Shown: in pieces, positions 8,858 through 18,370 of the stretch | Layout of the letters: every line of letters begins with the position of its first letter | Position numbering within the stretch: position 1 is the stretch's first letter | Assembly: GCA_965224015.1 (NCBI GenBank) | Contig: OZ245032.1 | Span: forward strand, 2,852,001 to 2,916,000 | Length of the DNA: 64,000 nucleotides | Origin: CBDCVD01 sp965224015 | GTDB taxonomy: Bacteria; Pseudomonadota; Alphaproteobacteria; Rhizobiales; CBDCVD01 | Direction of reading: 5' to 3' | Position numbers and translations under genes: made by a program | The notes under the pieces: generated by a model | What the model was told of the DNA's origin: nothing | Seen by the model: the letters and a program-made list of their open reading frames with translations, nothing else | Databases searched by the model: none

Positions 8858-11837
8858 AAAACACCGGATCGACAATGCGGCATGCAACGGCCTCCTCACC
8901 AAGCGGCGCATAAAGGGTCTCATTCATGCGCGCGCGGCCACCTTTGACCAGCGCCAGAGCAATGGAATAACCGAGGGAAGCGCTGAAGTAGCTCGATGTG
9001 ACATGGCCCTGCATGTCGGCGGGGACTGTGTGTGTTCTTGTTGCAATCAGCTGCGCCCCCTCGGGCAATATCCTCCTCGGGTCCTCGGTACGCAGACCCA
9101 CCAGCTGCCTGCGCCCCTCTCGCGCGGTGTCTGCGCGGGAGAAAGAACGTTTGCCGATAAAATCCCCCTTCTTGCTGGCGATAATCCAGTCCATACCCAG
9201 ATCATCAGGGGTGACCGTACCGTCGGTTTCCTGACCGACGATAATAAAGCCTTTTTCCGCGCGCAGCACATGCATCGCCTCGGTTCCGTAAGGGGTGATG
9301 GAAAATTCGCGCCCCGCCTCATGTACCGCCTGCCATAAAGCCTCTCCCTCATCCCAGCGCACATTGATCTCAAAGGACAGCTCACCGGTAAATGAAATGC
9401 GAAAGACACGGGCGTGAAATCCCGCAATCCGGGCCTGGCACCAGGTCATGAACGCAAGCGCCTGCACCGCCTGATCGCCATCCTCGCACAGCCTGGCGAC
9501 AACCGCACCCGCCTTGGGGCCGGTCACCACCACCGTTGCCCATTGTTCGGTAACCGAGGTCAGAAAAACGCGTAAATCCGGCCATTCGGTTTGCAAATAG
9601 TCCTCAAGCCATTCAAAGACACCGGCCGCGCCGCCGGTGGTGGTGGTCATGAGATAATGGTGCTCTCCAAGCCGCGCGGTGGTGCCATCGTCAAATACCA
9701 TGCCGTCCTCGTGACACATAAGGCCGTAGCGGACGGAGCCTACGGGGAGCTTTTTCCAGGCATTCGTATAGACGCGGTTGAGAAACTCAGCCGCATCAGG
9801 ACCCTGAATATCGATCTTGCCCAGGGTGGAGGCATCAAGCATGCCCACCCCGTTGCGCACCGCCAGGCACTCGCGGTTGACAGCCGCGTCCATCGTTTCT
9901 TCTTTTCGCGGAAAATACCAGGGCCGCTTCCATTGCCCCACATCCTCAAACACCGCGCCCTGCTGCACGTGCCAGTCGTGCATGGGTGTGGTGCGAACCG
10001 GATCGTTCATCTGCCCCACATCGCGCCCCGCCAGCGCCCCAAACGGCACCGGCGTATAGGGAGGGCGAAAGGTGGTGGTGCCGGTTTGCTCGACCGGTTG
10101 CCCCAAAGCTTGCGACAGAATGGCCAAGGCATTTATATTGCCGGTCTTGCCTTGGTCGGTGCCGAACCCGGACAAGGTGTAGCGCTTCATGTGCTCGACA
10201 TTGTCGAACCCCTCACGCACCGCGAGGATAATATCGGCGGCGGTGGTGTCGTTTTGAAAGTCGACAAAGTGTTTTGTCTTGCCGTGGCCGAGAGGCTTAT
10301 TCGCAGGAAGCAGCCAGGCGGATTGGATCGTGCCTGCGTCCGGTTCATCGACAGATGGGGTCGGCGTGACGGTGGCTTTAAAGCCGGTGGCCTCAGCGGC
10401 CTTCACGCCGGCCTCAATCCCTTGCCTGATGGCAGCCTTGGTCGTGAAAACCCCGTTGCAGGCCCCCGCGCTCTGGACCTGCTGGCGGCTTGTTCCCGGC
10501 TTAAAACAAAGGCGGGTCTCGTCAAATGCAAGTTGACCGGCCCCTTGCGAGAACAAATGCACCACCGGACTCCAGCCTCCCGACATGAGCACGCAGTCGC
10601 ATGGTAGACGAACCCCTTTGCCAACCGCAGCCTGCATATCGGAGGTCATTTTTTTCACCATTACCCCCTTAACCCGGCGCTTGCCCGCAACGGCCGCGAT
10701 GGTGTGCCCTGAGAACACGGGGATGTCGTCATGGACTGCCGCGGGGCAAGGGCGCGCCGCACCGCTCGGGCGCGTGTCAACAATGGCTTCGATATTGCCG
10801 CCCGCACGGGCGAAATCACGGGCCGCGATATAGGCACTATCGTTATTTGTGATCACCACCGCTCTACGCCCTACAAGGGCTGCGTAACGATTGGCATAGG
10901 TCTGGGCGGCTCCTGCGAGCATGATCCCCGGGCGGTCATTGTCGGCAAAGACAAGGGGGCGCTCGTGGGCGCCTGTGGCCAGCACCACCTGCCTGGCACG
11001 AATATGCCACAAACGGGCGCGCGGATTGGCCGGCGACGAGGCCTGGCCAGTGGGATCCGTGCGTGCCTCCAGCGCCACCAGATAATTGTCATCGTAATAG
11101 CCGACAACCGTGGTCATGAGAAGCCTGCGTGTCTCATCGTATTGAGAGATGGCCTGTACCTGGTCGTCGATCCACTGCAGCGCTGACTTGTCTTCGATGT
11201 GATGATCATGTGAGAGCAGCGCACCGCCTGGACGTACATTTTCATCGGCAAGGATAACGCGCGCGCCACCGGCTCCCGCCGCCCGTGCTGCCGCCAGTCC
11301 CGCAGGTCCCGCACCCACTACCAGCACATCGCAATGCACATGTTTATGGTCATAAATGTCGGGGTCTGGCACTTGCGGGGCCTGGCCCCAACCCGCCGCA
11401 CGGCGTATCAGGGGCTCATACAGCCGGTTCCATAACAGGCGTGACTGCATGGTTTTGTAATAAAAGCCTGCGGGAAACAGCCCCGAAACAGTGCCCAGTA
11501 CGGCTTGCGCATCCAGTTCCACGCTGGGCCAGGCATTCACGCTTGCGGCTTGCTGCCCGTCATAAAGAAGGACCTGTGTGGCCTTGACATTTGGCTCCGT
11601 GCGCGCGCCGGTGCCTAACTGCACCATGGCGTTGGGCTCTTCAGAGCCCGCCGCGACAATCCCGCGAGGGCGATGGTATTTAAACGAGCGCGCCACCAGA
11701 TGTACCCCATTGGCCAGCAGCGCGGATGCCAGCGTATCACCGGCAAAGCCGTGGTAAGGCTTGCCGTTAAAGGTAAATGACAGGGGACTGGCGCGGTCAA
11801 TCAACCCACCTGTGGATAGACGAAACCTGGCCCTCAC
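8826..11837 (-). CDS. soxA: Sarcosine oxidase subunit alpha
   Basis: At 1003 residues this is the full alpha subunit. The N-terminus has a ferredoxin-like fold region (FTFNGKPYHGFAGDTLASAL) followed by the NAD/FAD domain with DVLVVGAGPAGLAAARAAG (around residue 170) and GHTIAAVAG/LMSGGWSP further on. The C-terminal 390 residues are a GcvT-type aminomethyltransferase domain with DASTLGKIDIQGPDAAEFLN and FTGELSFEINV. This domain transfers the methylene group to tetrahydrofolate. The enzyme oxidises sarcosine to glycine, producing H2O2 and 5,10-methylene-THF. It shares an ATGA with soxD upstream. Confidence 0.97.
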   Translation of the reverse strand: MRARFRLSTGGLIDRASPLSFTFNGKPYHGFAGDTLASALLANGVHLVARSFKYHRPRGIVAAGSEEPNAMVQLGTGARTEPNVKATQVLLYDGQQAASVNAWPSVELDAQAVLGTVSGLFPAGFYYKTMQSRLLWNRLYEPLIRRAAGWGQAPQVPDPDIYDHKHVHCDVLVVGAGPAGLAAARAAGAGGARVILADENVRPGGALLSHDHHIEDKSALQWIDDQVQAISQYDETRRLLMTTVVGYYDDNYLVALEARTDPTGQASSPANPRARLWHIRARQVVLATGAHERPLVFADNDRPGIMLAGAAQTYANRYAALVGRRAVVITNNDSAYIAARDFARAGGNIEAIVDTRPSGAARPCPAAVHDDIPVFSGHTIAAVAGKRRVKGVMVKKMTSDMQAAVGKGVRLPCDCVLMSGGWSPVVHLFSQGAGQLAFDETRLCFKPGTSRQQVQSAGACNGVFTTKAAIRQGIEAGVKAAEATGFKATVTPTPSVDEPDAGTIQSAWLLPANKPLGHGKTKHFVDFQNDTTAADIILAVREGFDNVEHMKRYTLSGFGTDQGKTGNINALAILSQALGQPVEQTGTTTFRPPYTPVPFGALAGRDVGQMNDPVRTTPMHDWHVQQGAVFEDVGQWKRPWYFPRKEETMDAAVNRECLAVRNGVGMLDASTLGKIDIQGPDAAEFLNRVYTNAWKKLPVGSVRYGLMCHEDGMVFDDGTTARLGEHHYLMTTTTGGAAGVFEWLEDYLQTEWPDLRVFLTSVTEQWATVVVTGPKAGAVVARLCEDGDQAVQALAFMTWCQARIAGFHARVFRISFTGELSFEINVRWDEGEALWQAVHEAGREFSITPYGTEAMHVLRAEKGFIIVGQETDGTVTPDDLGMDWIIASKKGDFIGKRSFSRADTAREGRRQLVGLRTEDPRRILPEGAQLIATRTHTVPADMQGHVTSSYFSASLGYSIALALVKGGRARMNETLYAPLGEEAVACRIVDPVFYDKQGERRDG

Positions 11838-12121
11838 GTCTCGTCCTCCACTTCTGGCCTGTTGTCATTCATGCGATAGGTTGCGGCGATCTCGTGGGTG
11901 ACGGTGTTACGCAGGGCATTGAACCAGCGCCGGCATCCGGCCGCGTGCATCCAGCGCTCGCGGTGCCAGCCCCTGGTGTTGGTGCGCATAAACAGAAAGT
12001 GGGCCCAGGCCTTATCATCCAGGGCGTTAGGATCGTGCGGGCGGGCGATATGGGCCTCGCCTGCGTAGTGAAACTCCACCTCCGGCCGATCGCCGCAATA
12101 GGGGCATTTTATCAAAAGCAT
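11834..12121 (-). CDS. soxD: Sarcosine oxidase subunit delta
   Basis: This 95-residue protein begins MLLIKCPYCGDRPEVEFHYAGEA. The CPYCG motif and the histidines downstream are the zinc ligands known in the delta subunit. GWHRERWMHAAGCRRWFNALR near residue 60 is also typical. It holds the tetramer together. It sits 10 bp after soxB and overlaps soxA by 4 bp, so the four subunits are co-translated. Confidence 0.96.
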   Translation of the reverse strand: MLLIKCPYCGDRPEVEFHYAGEAHIARPHDPNALDDKAWAHFLFMRTNTRGWHRERWMHAAGCRRWFNALRNTVTHEIAATYRMNDNRPEVEDET

Positions 12122-12131
12122 CGTCTTTGTC

Positions 12132-13379
12132 CTAATGGGCCACGGCGGCGGCGCCGTGCTCGTCGATGAGAGCTCCGGTCACAAATCGTTGCAAAGAAAA
12201 CGGGGCGTTGATCCGATGCGGCTCGCCGGTTGCGATCGTGTGGGCAAAACACCAGCCTGAGCCCGGCGTTGCCTTAAAACCACCCGTGCCCCAGCCGCAA
12301 TTGATATAGAGGTTCTGCACGGGGGTCTTGGACAGAATAGGAGAAGCGTCAGGGCACGTGTCGACAATACCGCCCCAGGTGCGCATCATGCGCAGACGGG
12401 AAAAAATAGGAAACAATTCCTTCAATGCCCCCATTTGCCCCTCGATAACATGAAACGAGCCCCGTTGCGCGTAAGAGTTATAGGCATCAATGCCCGCTCC
12501 GATGACCAGTTCCCCCTTGTCTGACTGGCTCACGTAAACATGCACCGCCCCTGACATGACCACCGTATCGAGAACCGGTTTAATAGGCTCGGACACAAGG
12601 GCTTGCAGGGGATGGCTGTCAATCGGCAAACGAAACCCAGCCATCTCAGCGAGGACACCTGAGTGCCCCGCCACGACGATACCGACCTTATTGGCACCAA
12701 TTGTTCCGCGGTTTGTCTCGACCCCGGTGACCTGCCCCGCCTTTTGCCGAATTGCTGTCACCTTGCAGTTTTGGATGATGTCGATCCCATGGGCATCGGC
12801 GCCTCGGGCAAATCCCCAGGCGACCGCGTCGTGGCGCGCGACACCGCCACGGCGTTGCAGGGAAGCCCCCATAACCGGATAGCGGGCAGATACGTCAATA
12901 CTGATAATAGGGCAATAATCCTTAACCTGGGAGGCATTCAGCCATTCAGAATCAATACCGTTGAGCGTGTTGGCGTAAACGCGGCGCTTTGTGGCGCGCA
13001 CATCCTGGAGATTGTGGGCAAGATTGATTACCCCACGTTGCGAGAACATGACATTGTAGTTCAGATCGTGGCTGAGGTCCTCCCATAGTTTCAAGGACTT
13101 TTCATAAAGATGCGCACTTTCGTCCCACAAGTAGTTGGAGCGCACGATCGTGGTGTTGCGTCCTGTATTGCCGCCACCGATCCAGCCCTTCTCCAGCACG
13201 GCAACATCGGTAATGCCGTGCTCTTTGGCCAGGTAATAGGCGCTGGCCAGCCCGTGACCGCCACCGCCGATGATGATCACGTCATAGTGACCTTTAGGCG
13301 AAGGTGAGCGCCATTGGCGCGGCCAGCCCTGATGGTAGGCCAACGCATTGCGCGCGAGCGAGACAAGATTGTAGCGCAT
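12132..13379 (-). CDS. soxB: Sarcosine oxidase subunit beta
   Basis: From the ATG at 13379 (MRYNLVSLARNALAYHQGW) the protein is 415 residues, as expected. It has the FAD-binding dinucleotide fold YDVIIIGGGGHGLASAYYLA, a central region with LQRRGGVARHDAVAW that should carry the histidine for covalent FMN, and a C-terminal INCGWGTGGFKATPGSG. This is the catalytic flavin subunit that oxidises sarcosine. It is the first gene of the operon soxBDAG-sdaA. The 21 extra residues possible upstream are not conserved in the family. Confidence 0.96.
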   Translation of the reverse strand: MRYNLVSLARNALAYHQGWPRQWRSPSPKGHYDVIIIGGGGHGLASAYYLAKEHGITDVAVLEKGWIGGGNTGRNTTIVRSNYLWDESAHLYEKSLKLWEDLSHDLNYNVMFSQRGVINLAHNLQDVRATKRRVYANTLNGIDSEWLNASQVKDYCPIISIDVSARYPVMGASLQRRGGVARHDAVAWGFARGADAHGIDIIQNCKVTAIRQKAGQVTGVETNRGTIGANKVGIVVAGHSGVLAEMAGFRLPIDSHPLQALVSEPIKPVLDTVVMSGAVHVYVSQSDKGELVIGAGIDAYNSYAQRGSFHVIEGQMGALKELFPIFSRLRMMRTWGGIVDTCPDASPILSKTPVQNLYINCGWGTGGFKATPGSGWCFAHTIATGEPHRINAPFSLQRFVTGALIDEHGAAAVAH

Positions 13380-13584
13380 GTTCTGTGTGGTTCTCTTTTT
13401 CTGTTCGCGACCGTCCTGATCGTTGTTTTGCAACGGTGCCACGGCTTGCCCGACTGCAGTATAGCAAATACGTCCTTGGGCCTAAAAATTGCGACATCGA
13501 AAACAAAAGCGATATCATGGCGTGATTATGTTGTGTTCGGTTATAAAGAATTAAACAGGGTTCGCTACAGATTTCGAAAGCCGG

Positions 13585-13690
13585 AAACGTCTATTTATAC
13601 GATCTGGTTATACGACCTGGCCCGCTCCCCCTCGCGAGCCACCCCTGGGGTAGCGTTGTGCAGGTGGCCTGGCCTTCGCAAGGGGACCCG
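13585..13690. repeat. D-type repeat remnant
   Basis: GAAACGTCTATTTATACGATCTGG and GACCTGGCCCGCTCCCC resemble the D motif seen also at 20745, 25470, 30660, 37220, 55955 and 61250. It occupies the divergent spacer between soxB and the next gene; no operator or promoter can be assigned with confidence. Confidence 0.4.
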
Positions 13691-13693
13691 ACG

Positions 13694-14212
13694 ATGAGTA
13701 AGCAGAAATTCACCGAGGCGGAATGGAATCAGTTGCGTCATAGCGTAGCGGTTTTGGGCATCGCAATGATGCACGTGGGTCCCAATAGCGTTATCGGCGT
13801 GGCACAGGAGGGAATGGCGGCCTCTCGAGCGCTTAAGGATGCGCGTCGCGGGCGGCATGGGTCCCCGCTTCTTAAGGCGCTGGCTGATGATATCAATTCG
13901 CCGCCTGGGCGCAAGGCGACGAAAAAGTATATTTTGTACAATTTCAACTATCTTGACCGGCAGGAAGTTGTTGCCGAGGCCCTGCGCGTTTTGACAACAA
14001 ATGCGGCATTGATTGAGGAAAAATCACCCGCCGACGCGCCTCAGTACCGCCGCTGGATTGTCGATCTGGCCCAGGACATCGCCAAGGCCGCCCGCGAGGG
14101 CGACTTGCTTAATTTTGGTGGCCGGCGTATCAGTGCTGATGAGCAGGTGTTTTTGGTCAAGCTGCGACACACGTTAAACATGGGGCCACCGGAGAGCGAG
14201 CAGGATCAATAG
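13694..14212 (+). CDS. Hypothetical protein, 172 aa
   Basis: From the ATG at 13694 the product is 172 residues, soluble and largely helical. The C-terminal third (YRRWIVDLAQDIAKAAREGD then LLNFGGRRISADEQVFLVKL) resembles a motif found in several families of small uncharacterised bacterial proteins, but I do not recognise a named family. There is no signal peptide or membrane helix. Codon use matches the housekeeping genes, so it is probably a real, resident gene. It is divergent from soxB. Confidence 0.65.
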   Translation: MSKQKFTEAEWNQLRHSVAVLGIAMMHVGPNSVIGVAQEGMAASRALKDARRGRHGSPLLKALADDINSPPGRKATKKYILYNFNYLDRQEVVAEALRVLTTNAALIEEKSPADAPQYRRWIVDLAQDIAKAAREGDLLNFGGRRISADEQVFLVKLRHTLNMGPPESEQDQ

Positions 14213-14363
14213 ACGTTTCCGGCTGTTTAAGCGGGACTCTATCGCGGGATTGGGTTTGGTGGAGGCGGCACCTGCCGACGGTCCGATCGGGATCACAAGT
14301 CACCTGGCTACCTAGATGTGTAACGTCAAGAGGTTGTCTCTGGTAAATTCATCGGGTGCCGAT

Positions 14364-14498
14364 GGCCATTCGTCTGATCATGAGAGATGTTCGATTTCTC
14401 CAACGCTGTCAAGGGCGCTTCGCGCCGCTTTCAGCGGTTTTTAAACCCTTGACAGCGTTGGAGAAATCGAAAAAAAAGCAATGATCAGATGAATGGCC
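14364..14498. repeat. Nested long palindrome (E-type repeat)
   Basis: An inner pair of perfect 25-bp inverted arms (14391-14415 and 14446-14470, core CTCCAACGCTGTCAAGGG) encloses a 30-bp centre. An outer 18-bp pair (14364-14381 and 14481-14498, GGCCATTCxTCTGATCAT) encloses the first. The centre CGCGCCGCTTTCAGCGG and outer arm recur at about 27162-27222. It could be transcribed as a very stable hairpin or be a miniature mobile element. Confidence 0.75.
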
Positions 14499-14644
14499 CG
14501 ATATGGCCTTGCTGGTGGCAATGGCCGCAATAACCCTGACTTCAAACCGGCCACCTTGAGAACAACTTATTGAAAATTTACACCTAGAGCGTCTCATGTC
14601 TCAATAGAACCATTCTGACAGTTCTACCCGAAGGAGCAGGGCGT
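14499..14644. other. E-repeat flank and C-type end before the RhtB gene
   Basis: The stretch GGCAATGGCCGCAATAACCCTGACTTCAAACCGG...GAACAA is the reverse complement of 27112-27160, so the E repeat is longer than its palindrome. A C-type end (TAGAGCGTCTCATGTCTCAATAGAACCATTCTGAC) follows at 14586-14620. The Shine-Dalgarno AAGGAGCAGGG lies 5-10 bp before the ATG at 14645, outside the repeat. Confidence 0.55.
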
Positions 14645-15280
14645 ATGAGCGTTACCGATTATGTGACCTATGTGCTGGCCTGTATCGCCATTGTCATCAT
14701 ACCCGGGCCCACGGTTACGGTGATTATTGCCAATAGCCTGCGCTATGGAACCCGTGCCGGGTTGATGAATGTTCTGGGTACGCAAATTGGCTTGATCCCT
14801 GTGCTGCTTGTTGTCGCGATTGGCGTTTCGGCGATCATTGCCCAGTTGAGTGTTGTTTTCGACTGGATCCGCTTGTTAGGCGCGGCCTATCTCATCTGGC
14901 TTGGCTATAAACTGTGGTGCTCTGATGGCCGTATCGGCAAGATCGATGCTTCGGTTCCGCTTGCCCAGGTGGCCGATCGGCGGTTCTTCTGGCAAGGGGT
15001 TCTAGTGATCTTGTCAAATCCCAAGGCCCTGTTGTTTTTTGGTGCATTTCTTCCACAATTTGTTGCCGGCAACGGGAGTGCATTTTGGCAAGTGATCGGT
15101 CTTGGGGTAACGTTTATGGTTGTGGGAACCCTGTTCGACAGCCTTTATGCGCTGGCGAGTGGAACCGCGGGGGGCTGGATGAACCGCGCGCATGTGCGCG
15201 TCCTTGAGCGTGTTTCAGGAAGCGTTCTCATTGGCGGTGGCCTGTGGCTTGCCTTTGCGCGCCGGTTTGATCAAGCTTAG
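14645..15280 (+). CDS. LysE/RhtB-family amino-acid exporter
   Basis: The 211-residue protein has about six hydrophobic helices and the family signatures: an N-terminal IVIIPGPTVTVIIANSLRYG, then GTQIGLIPVLLVVAIGVSAI, LLGAAYLIWLGYKLW and FWQGVLVILSNPKALLFFGAF. Members export homoserine, threonine, lysine or other neutral amino acids driven by the proton motive force; the substrate here cannot be told. It stands alone, with a good ribosome binding site (AAGGAG). Confidence 0.9.
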   Translation: MSVTDYVTYVLACIAIVIIPGPTVTVIIANSLRYGTRAGLMNVLGTQIGLIPVLLVVAIGVSAIIAQLSVVFDWIRLLGAAYLIWLGYKLWCSDGRIGKIDASVPLAQVADRRFFWQGVLVILSNPKALLFFGAFLPQFVAGNGSAFWQVIGLGVTFMVVGTLFDSLYALASGTAGGWMNRAHVRVLERVSGSVLIGGGLWLAFARRFDQA

Positions 15281-15429
15281 GCAGGAAAAGCGAAAGCGCG
15301 TGAGTGTTGCGCTGGACTTTTCCCTTGACCCCGCTATAAGCAGGACAAGAAGCGTTTGGCCGGAGTCGCGCCGGGGGATTTCCCGTATTGTGCTATAGAT
15401 CCAGGGCGATTGATCGGGCACTAGCATCT

Positions 15430-15528
15430 AGAGCGTGTCAGGTTGTAAATAGCAGTTTCCCTGTGTATCGTTTTGATAAGACAAAGGTTTTCAACTGGGG
15501 CCAAGTGTTAAACGCAAAGCCCCCTGGT
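15430..15528. repeat. Hybrid C-end / A2 repeat upstream of valS
   Basis: TAGAGCGTGTCAGGTTGTAAATAG (C-type left end) is followed directly by GTTTTGATAAGACAAAGGTTTTCAACTGGGGCC...CCCTGGTATAA, the right half of an A2 repeat. The A2 end lies only about 10 bp before the valS ATG, leaving no room for an unaffected promoter in between. The valS start also lacks an obvious strong Shine-Dalgarno sequence. Confidence 0.55.
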
Positions 15529-15538
15529 ATAACGGTGT

Positions 15539-18370
15539 ATGAGCAACGTGACTTTTGAAAAAACCTACGACCCGGCAGCCATCGAGCCACGCATCTATGA
15601 CGCCTGGGAAAAAAGAGACGCCTTTTCCGCCGGCGCCGGCGCGCGCGGTGAGGAGAGTTATTGCATCGTTATTCCCCCTCCCAACGTGACAGGCTCGCTG
15701 CACATGGGACACGCTCTTGATAATACGTTGCAGGATATTCTCATTCGTTTTGAGCGCATGCGCGGCAAGGACGTGCTATGGCAACCGGGTGTGGATCATG
15801 CGGGCATAGCGACCCAGATGGTGGTTGAGCGCCAGCTTGCCCATGAGAATGCCCCGGGCCGCCTGGCATTAGGCCGAGAGCGCTTTATCAAGCGGGTTTG
15901 GGAATGGAAGAACCAGTCCGGTGGCCAGATTATCAACCAGCTCAAGCGCCTGGGCACCTCCTGCGATTGGTCGCGCGAGCGCTTTACCATGGACGCGGGG
16001 CTGTCGCGCGCCGTTTTGAAGGTATTTGTCGATCTTTATTGTCAGGGCCTCATTTATCGCGATAAGCGGTTGGTCAATTGGGACCCGAAATTCCGCTCGG
16101 CCATTTCCGACCTGGAAGTCGAGCAGGTTGAGGTTCAGGGGCATCTCTGGCATGTCAGATATCCGATCGCCGATCACCCGGGCACATTTATTCATGTGGC
16201 CACGACCCGGCCTGAGACCATGCTCGGTGATACCGCCGTTGCCGTTCATCCGGACGATCCTCGCTACAAGGACCTGGTCGGCCGTCACGCCATATTGCCG
16301 CTGGTTGGCCGGCGTATTCCCATTGTGGCGGACGAATATGCCGACCCGGAAACCGGCTCAGGCGCGGTAAAGATCACCCCGGCTCACGATTTCAATGACT
16401 TCGAGGTGGGCAGGCGCCACAACCTGGCCATGATCAATGTGCTCGACCCGCAAGGGGCCATGCATCTGGCGGACAATGAGGCGTTTCTTGAGGGGCTGGC
16501 GTTTAATGACGACCTGGATGAGACCCTGGGTTTGCACGGACTGCCGCGCTTTGAGGCGCGCCAACGGATTGTCGAGAGGCTCAAGACGCACGGCGCGTTG
16601 GAGCGGGTGGAAGATCATGTGCACATGGTTCCCCACGGAGACCGGTCCGGCACCGTGATCGAGCCCTATTTGACCGACCAGTGGTATGTGAACGCGAGCG
16701 AACTGGCCAGGCCAGCCATCGCCAGTGTGCGCGCGGGGCGAACGAAGTTCGTGCCCAAAACATGGGAGAATACCTATTTCCAATGGATGGAAAACATCCA
16801 GCCCTGGTGCATATCGCGTCAGTTGTGGTGGGGGCATCAAATACCGGTCTGGTACGGCCCAAACCCGGGAGTGACTGACTATCAGACACAAGACCCGAAG
16901 ATTTTCTGCGCTGAAACGTGGGAAGACGTTCAGGAAATGGCCAAAGCGCACTACGGTGTCACCAATGTCTATGACACGGCACCAGGTGGCGACGCGCTGG
17001 ACGAGGCCATCGAAACCGCCACCCGCACAGATGGCGAAGACTTTGTCGTGTTGCGCCGTGACGAAGACGTGCTTGATACGTGGTTTTCCTCCGCCTTGTG
17101 GCCGTTTTCGACCCTTGGCTGGCCGGATGAGACCCCGGAACTGGCCCGCTATTATCAGACCGATGTGCTCGTCACCGGCTTTGACATCATCTTCTTTTGG
17201 GTGGCGCGAATGATGATGATGGGACTGCATGTCATGGACGAGGAGCCCTTTCACACGGTGTATATTCATGGCCTAGTGCGCGACGAACAGGGCCGCAAAA
17301 TGTCCAAAACGGCGGGCAATGCTGTCGATCCCCTGGTTTTTATTGACAAATACGGGGCCGATGCGGTGCGCTTTACCCTGGCGGCGATGGAGACCCAGGG
17401 ACGCGATATCCCCCTTGCCGAGCAGCGCGTTGCGGGATACCGGAACTTTGCCACCAAGTTGTGGAACGCGGCCCGGTTTTGCCAAATGAACGACTGCCGC
17501 CATATGGTCGGCTTTGACCCTGCACTTGTGGAGCAAACAACCAACAAATGGATTGTTGCGGAGGTCAGTCTGGCGACCGGCGCCATTACCGAAGCTCTTG
17601 AAGCCTACCGGTTTTCTGATGCAGCGGCGGCGGCTTATCGGTTCGTGTGGAACATTTTTTGTGATTGGTATCTGGAGTTTGCCAAGCCCCTGCTTGCCGG
17701 GGAGGGCGCGGGTGCAAGCGAGACCCGGGCCACCGCGGCGTGGGCTCTCGACCAGATTCTTGCTTTGCTGCATCCCTTCATGCCGTTTATCACCGAGGAG
17801 ATCTGGCGTCTTAGTACAACAAAGGCGCGCCGCGAGAACGACCTGCTGGTGGTAAGCCACTGGCCGTCTTCGGATGGCCCTGCCGATGCTGCCGCGCGGG
17901 CTGACATGCGCTGGCTCATCGAGGCCATCAGCGCCATCCGTTCGGCACGGGCGGAGTTGAATGTGCCGGCGGGAAGCCGCTTTCCCCTGGTTGTTTGCGG
18001 TGCGGATGAGGTGACCGCACAACGCTTGCGCGATCACGACAGGGCGCTGACCCGTCTTGCCCGCTTGAGCGACATTAACGTTCTTGATGCGGAAGCCGCA
18101 CCCCCTGGCGGCTCCATACAGGTTGTGGTTGGAAAGGCGACCTTCGCGCTTGTACTTGACGATGTGATTGATCTTGATGCCGAGCGTAGGCGTTTACACA
18201 CGAGCCGCGACAAAATCGACAAGGAAATTGACAAACTGGACGGGAAACTGGCCAATGAGGGGTTTCTGGCCAATGCCCCTCAGACGGTTATTGATGAACA
18301 ACGGCAACGCCTGCAGGCCGCCCACGAACGGCGGGAGAAACTTTCTCAGGCTCTGGCGCGCCTGCTCTAG
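15539..18370 (+). CDS. valS: Valyl-tRNA synthetase
   Basis: At 943 residues this is a full-length class I synthetase. It has PPPNVTGSLHMGHAL (HIGH-type motif HMGH at 55-58), the connective editing domain with TTRPETMLGDTAVAVHP, the KMSKT signature near residue 586 and FDIIFFWVARMMMMG before it. The C-terminus holds the anticodon-binding domain (about 650-800) and a predicted coiled coil (last 65 residues, RRRLHTSRDKIDKEIDKLDG). It charges tRNA-Val. The TAG stop shares the palindrome CTAG with the convergent TolC-like gene. Confidence 0.97.
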   Translation: MSNVTFEKTYDPAAIEPRIYDAWEKRDAFSAGAGARGEESYCIVIPPPNVTGSLHMGHALDNTLQDILIRFERMRGKDVLWQPGVDHAGIATQMVVERQLAHENAPGRLALGRERFIKRVWEWKNQSGGQIINQLKRLGTSCDWSRERFTMDAGLSRAVLKVFVDLYCQGLIYRDKRLVNWDPKFRSAISDLEVEQVEVQGHLWHVRYPIADHPGTFIHVATTRPETMLGDTAVAVHPDDPRYKDLVGRHAILPLVGRRIPIVADEYADPETGSGAVKITPAHDFNDFEVGRRHNLAMINVLDPQGAMHLADNEAFLEGLAFNDDLDETLGLHGLPRFEARQRIVERLKTHGALERVEDHVHMVPHGDRSGTVIEPYLTDQWYVNASELARPAIASVRAGRTKFVPKTWENTYFQWMENIQPWCISRQLWWGHQIPVWYGPNPGVTDYQTQDPKIFCAETWEDVQEMAKAHYGVTNVYDTAPGGDALDEAIETATRTDGEDFVVLRRDEDVLDTWFSSALWPFSTLGWPDETPELARYYQTDVLVTGFDIIFFWVARMMMMGLHVMDEEPFHTVYIHGLVRDEQGRKMSKTAGNAVDPLVFIDKYGADAVRFTLAAMETQGRDIPLAEQRVAGYRNFATKLWNAARFCQMNDCRHMVGFDPALVEQTTNKWIVAEVSLATGAITEALEAYRFSDAAAAAYRFVWNIFCDWYLEFAKPLLAGEGAGASETRATAAWALDQILALLHPFMPFITEEIWRLSTTKARRENDLLVVSHWPSSDGPADAAARADMRWLIEAISAIRSARAELNVPAGSRFPLVVCGADEVTAQRLRDHDRALTRLARLSDINVLDAEAAPPGGSIQVVVGKATFALVLDDVIDLDAERRRLHTSRDKIDKEIDKLDGKLANEGFLANAPQTVIDEQRQRLQAAHERREKLSQALARLL

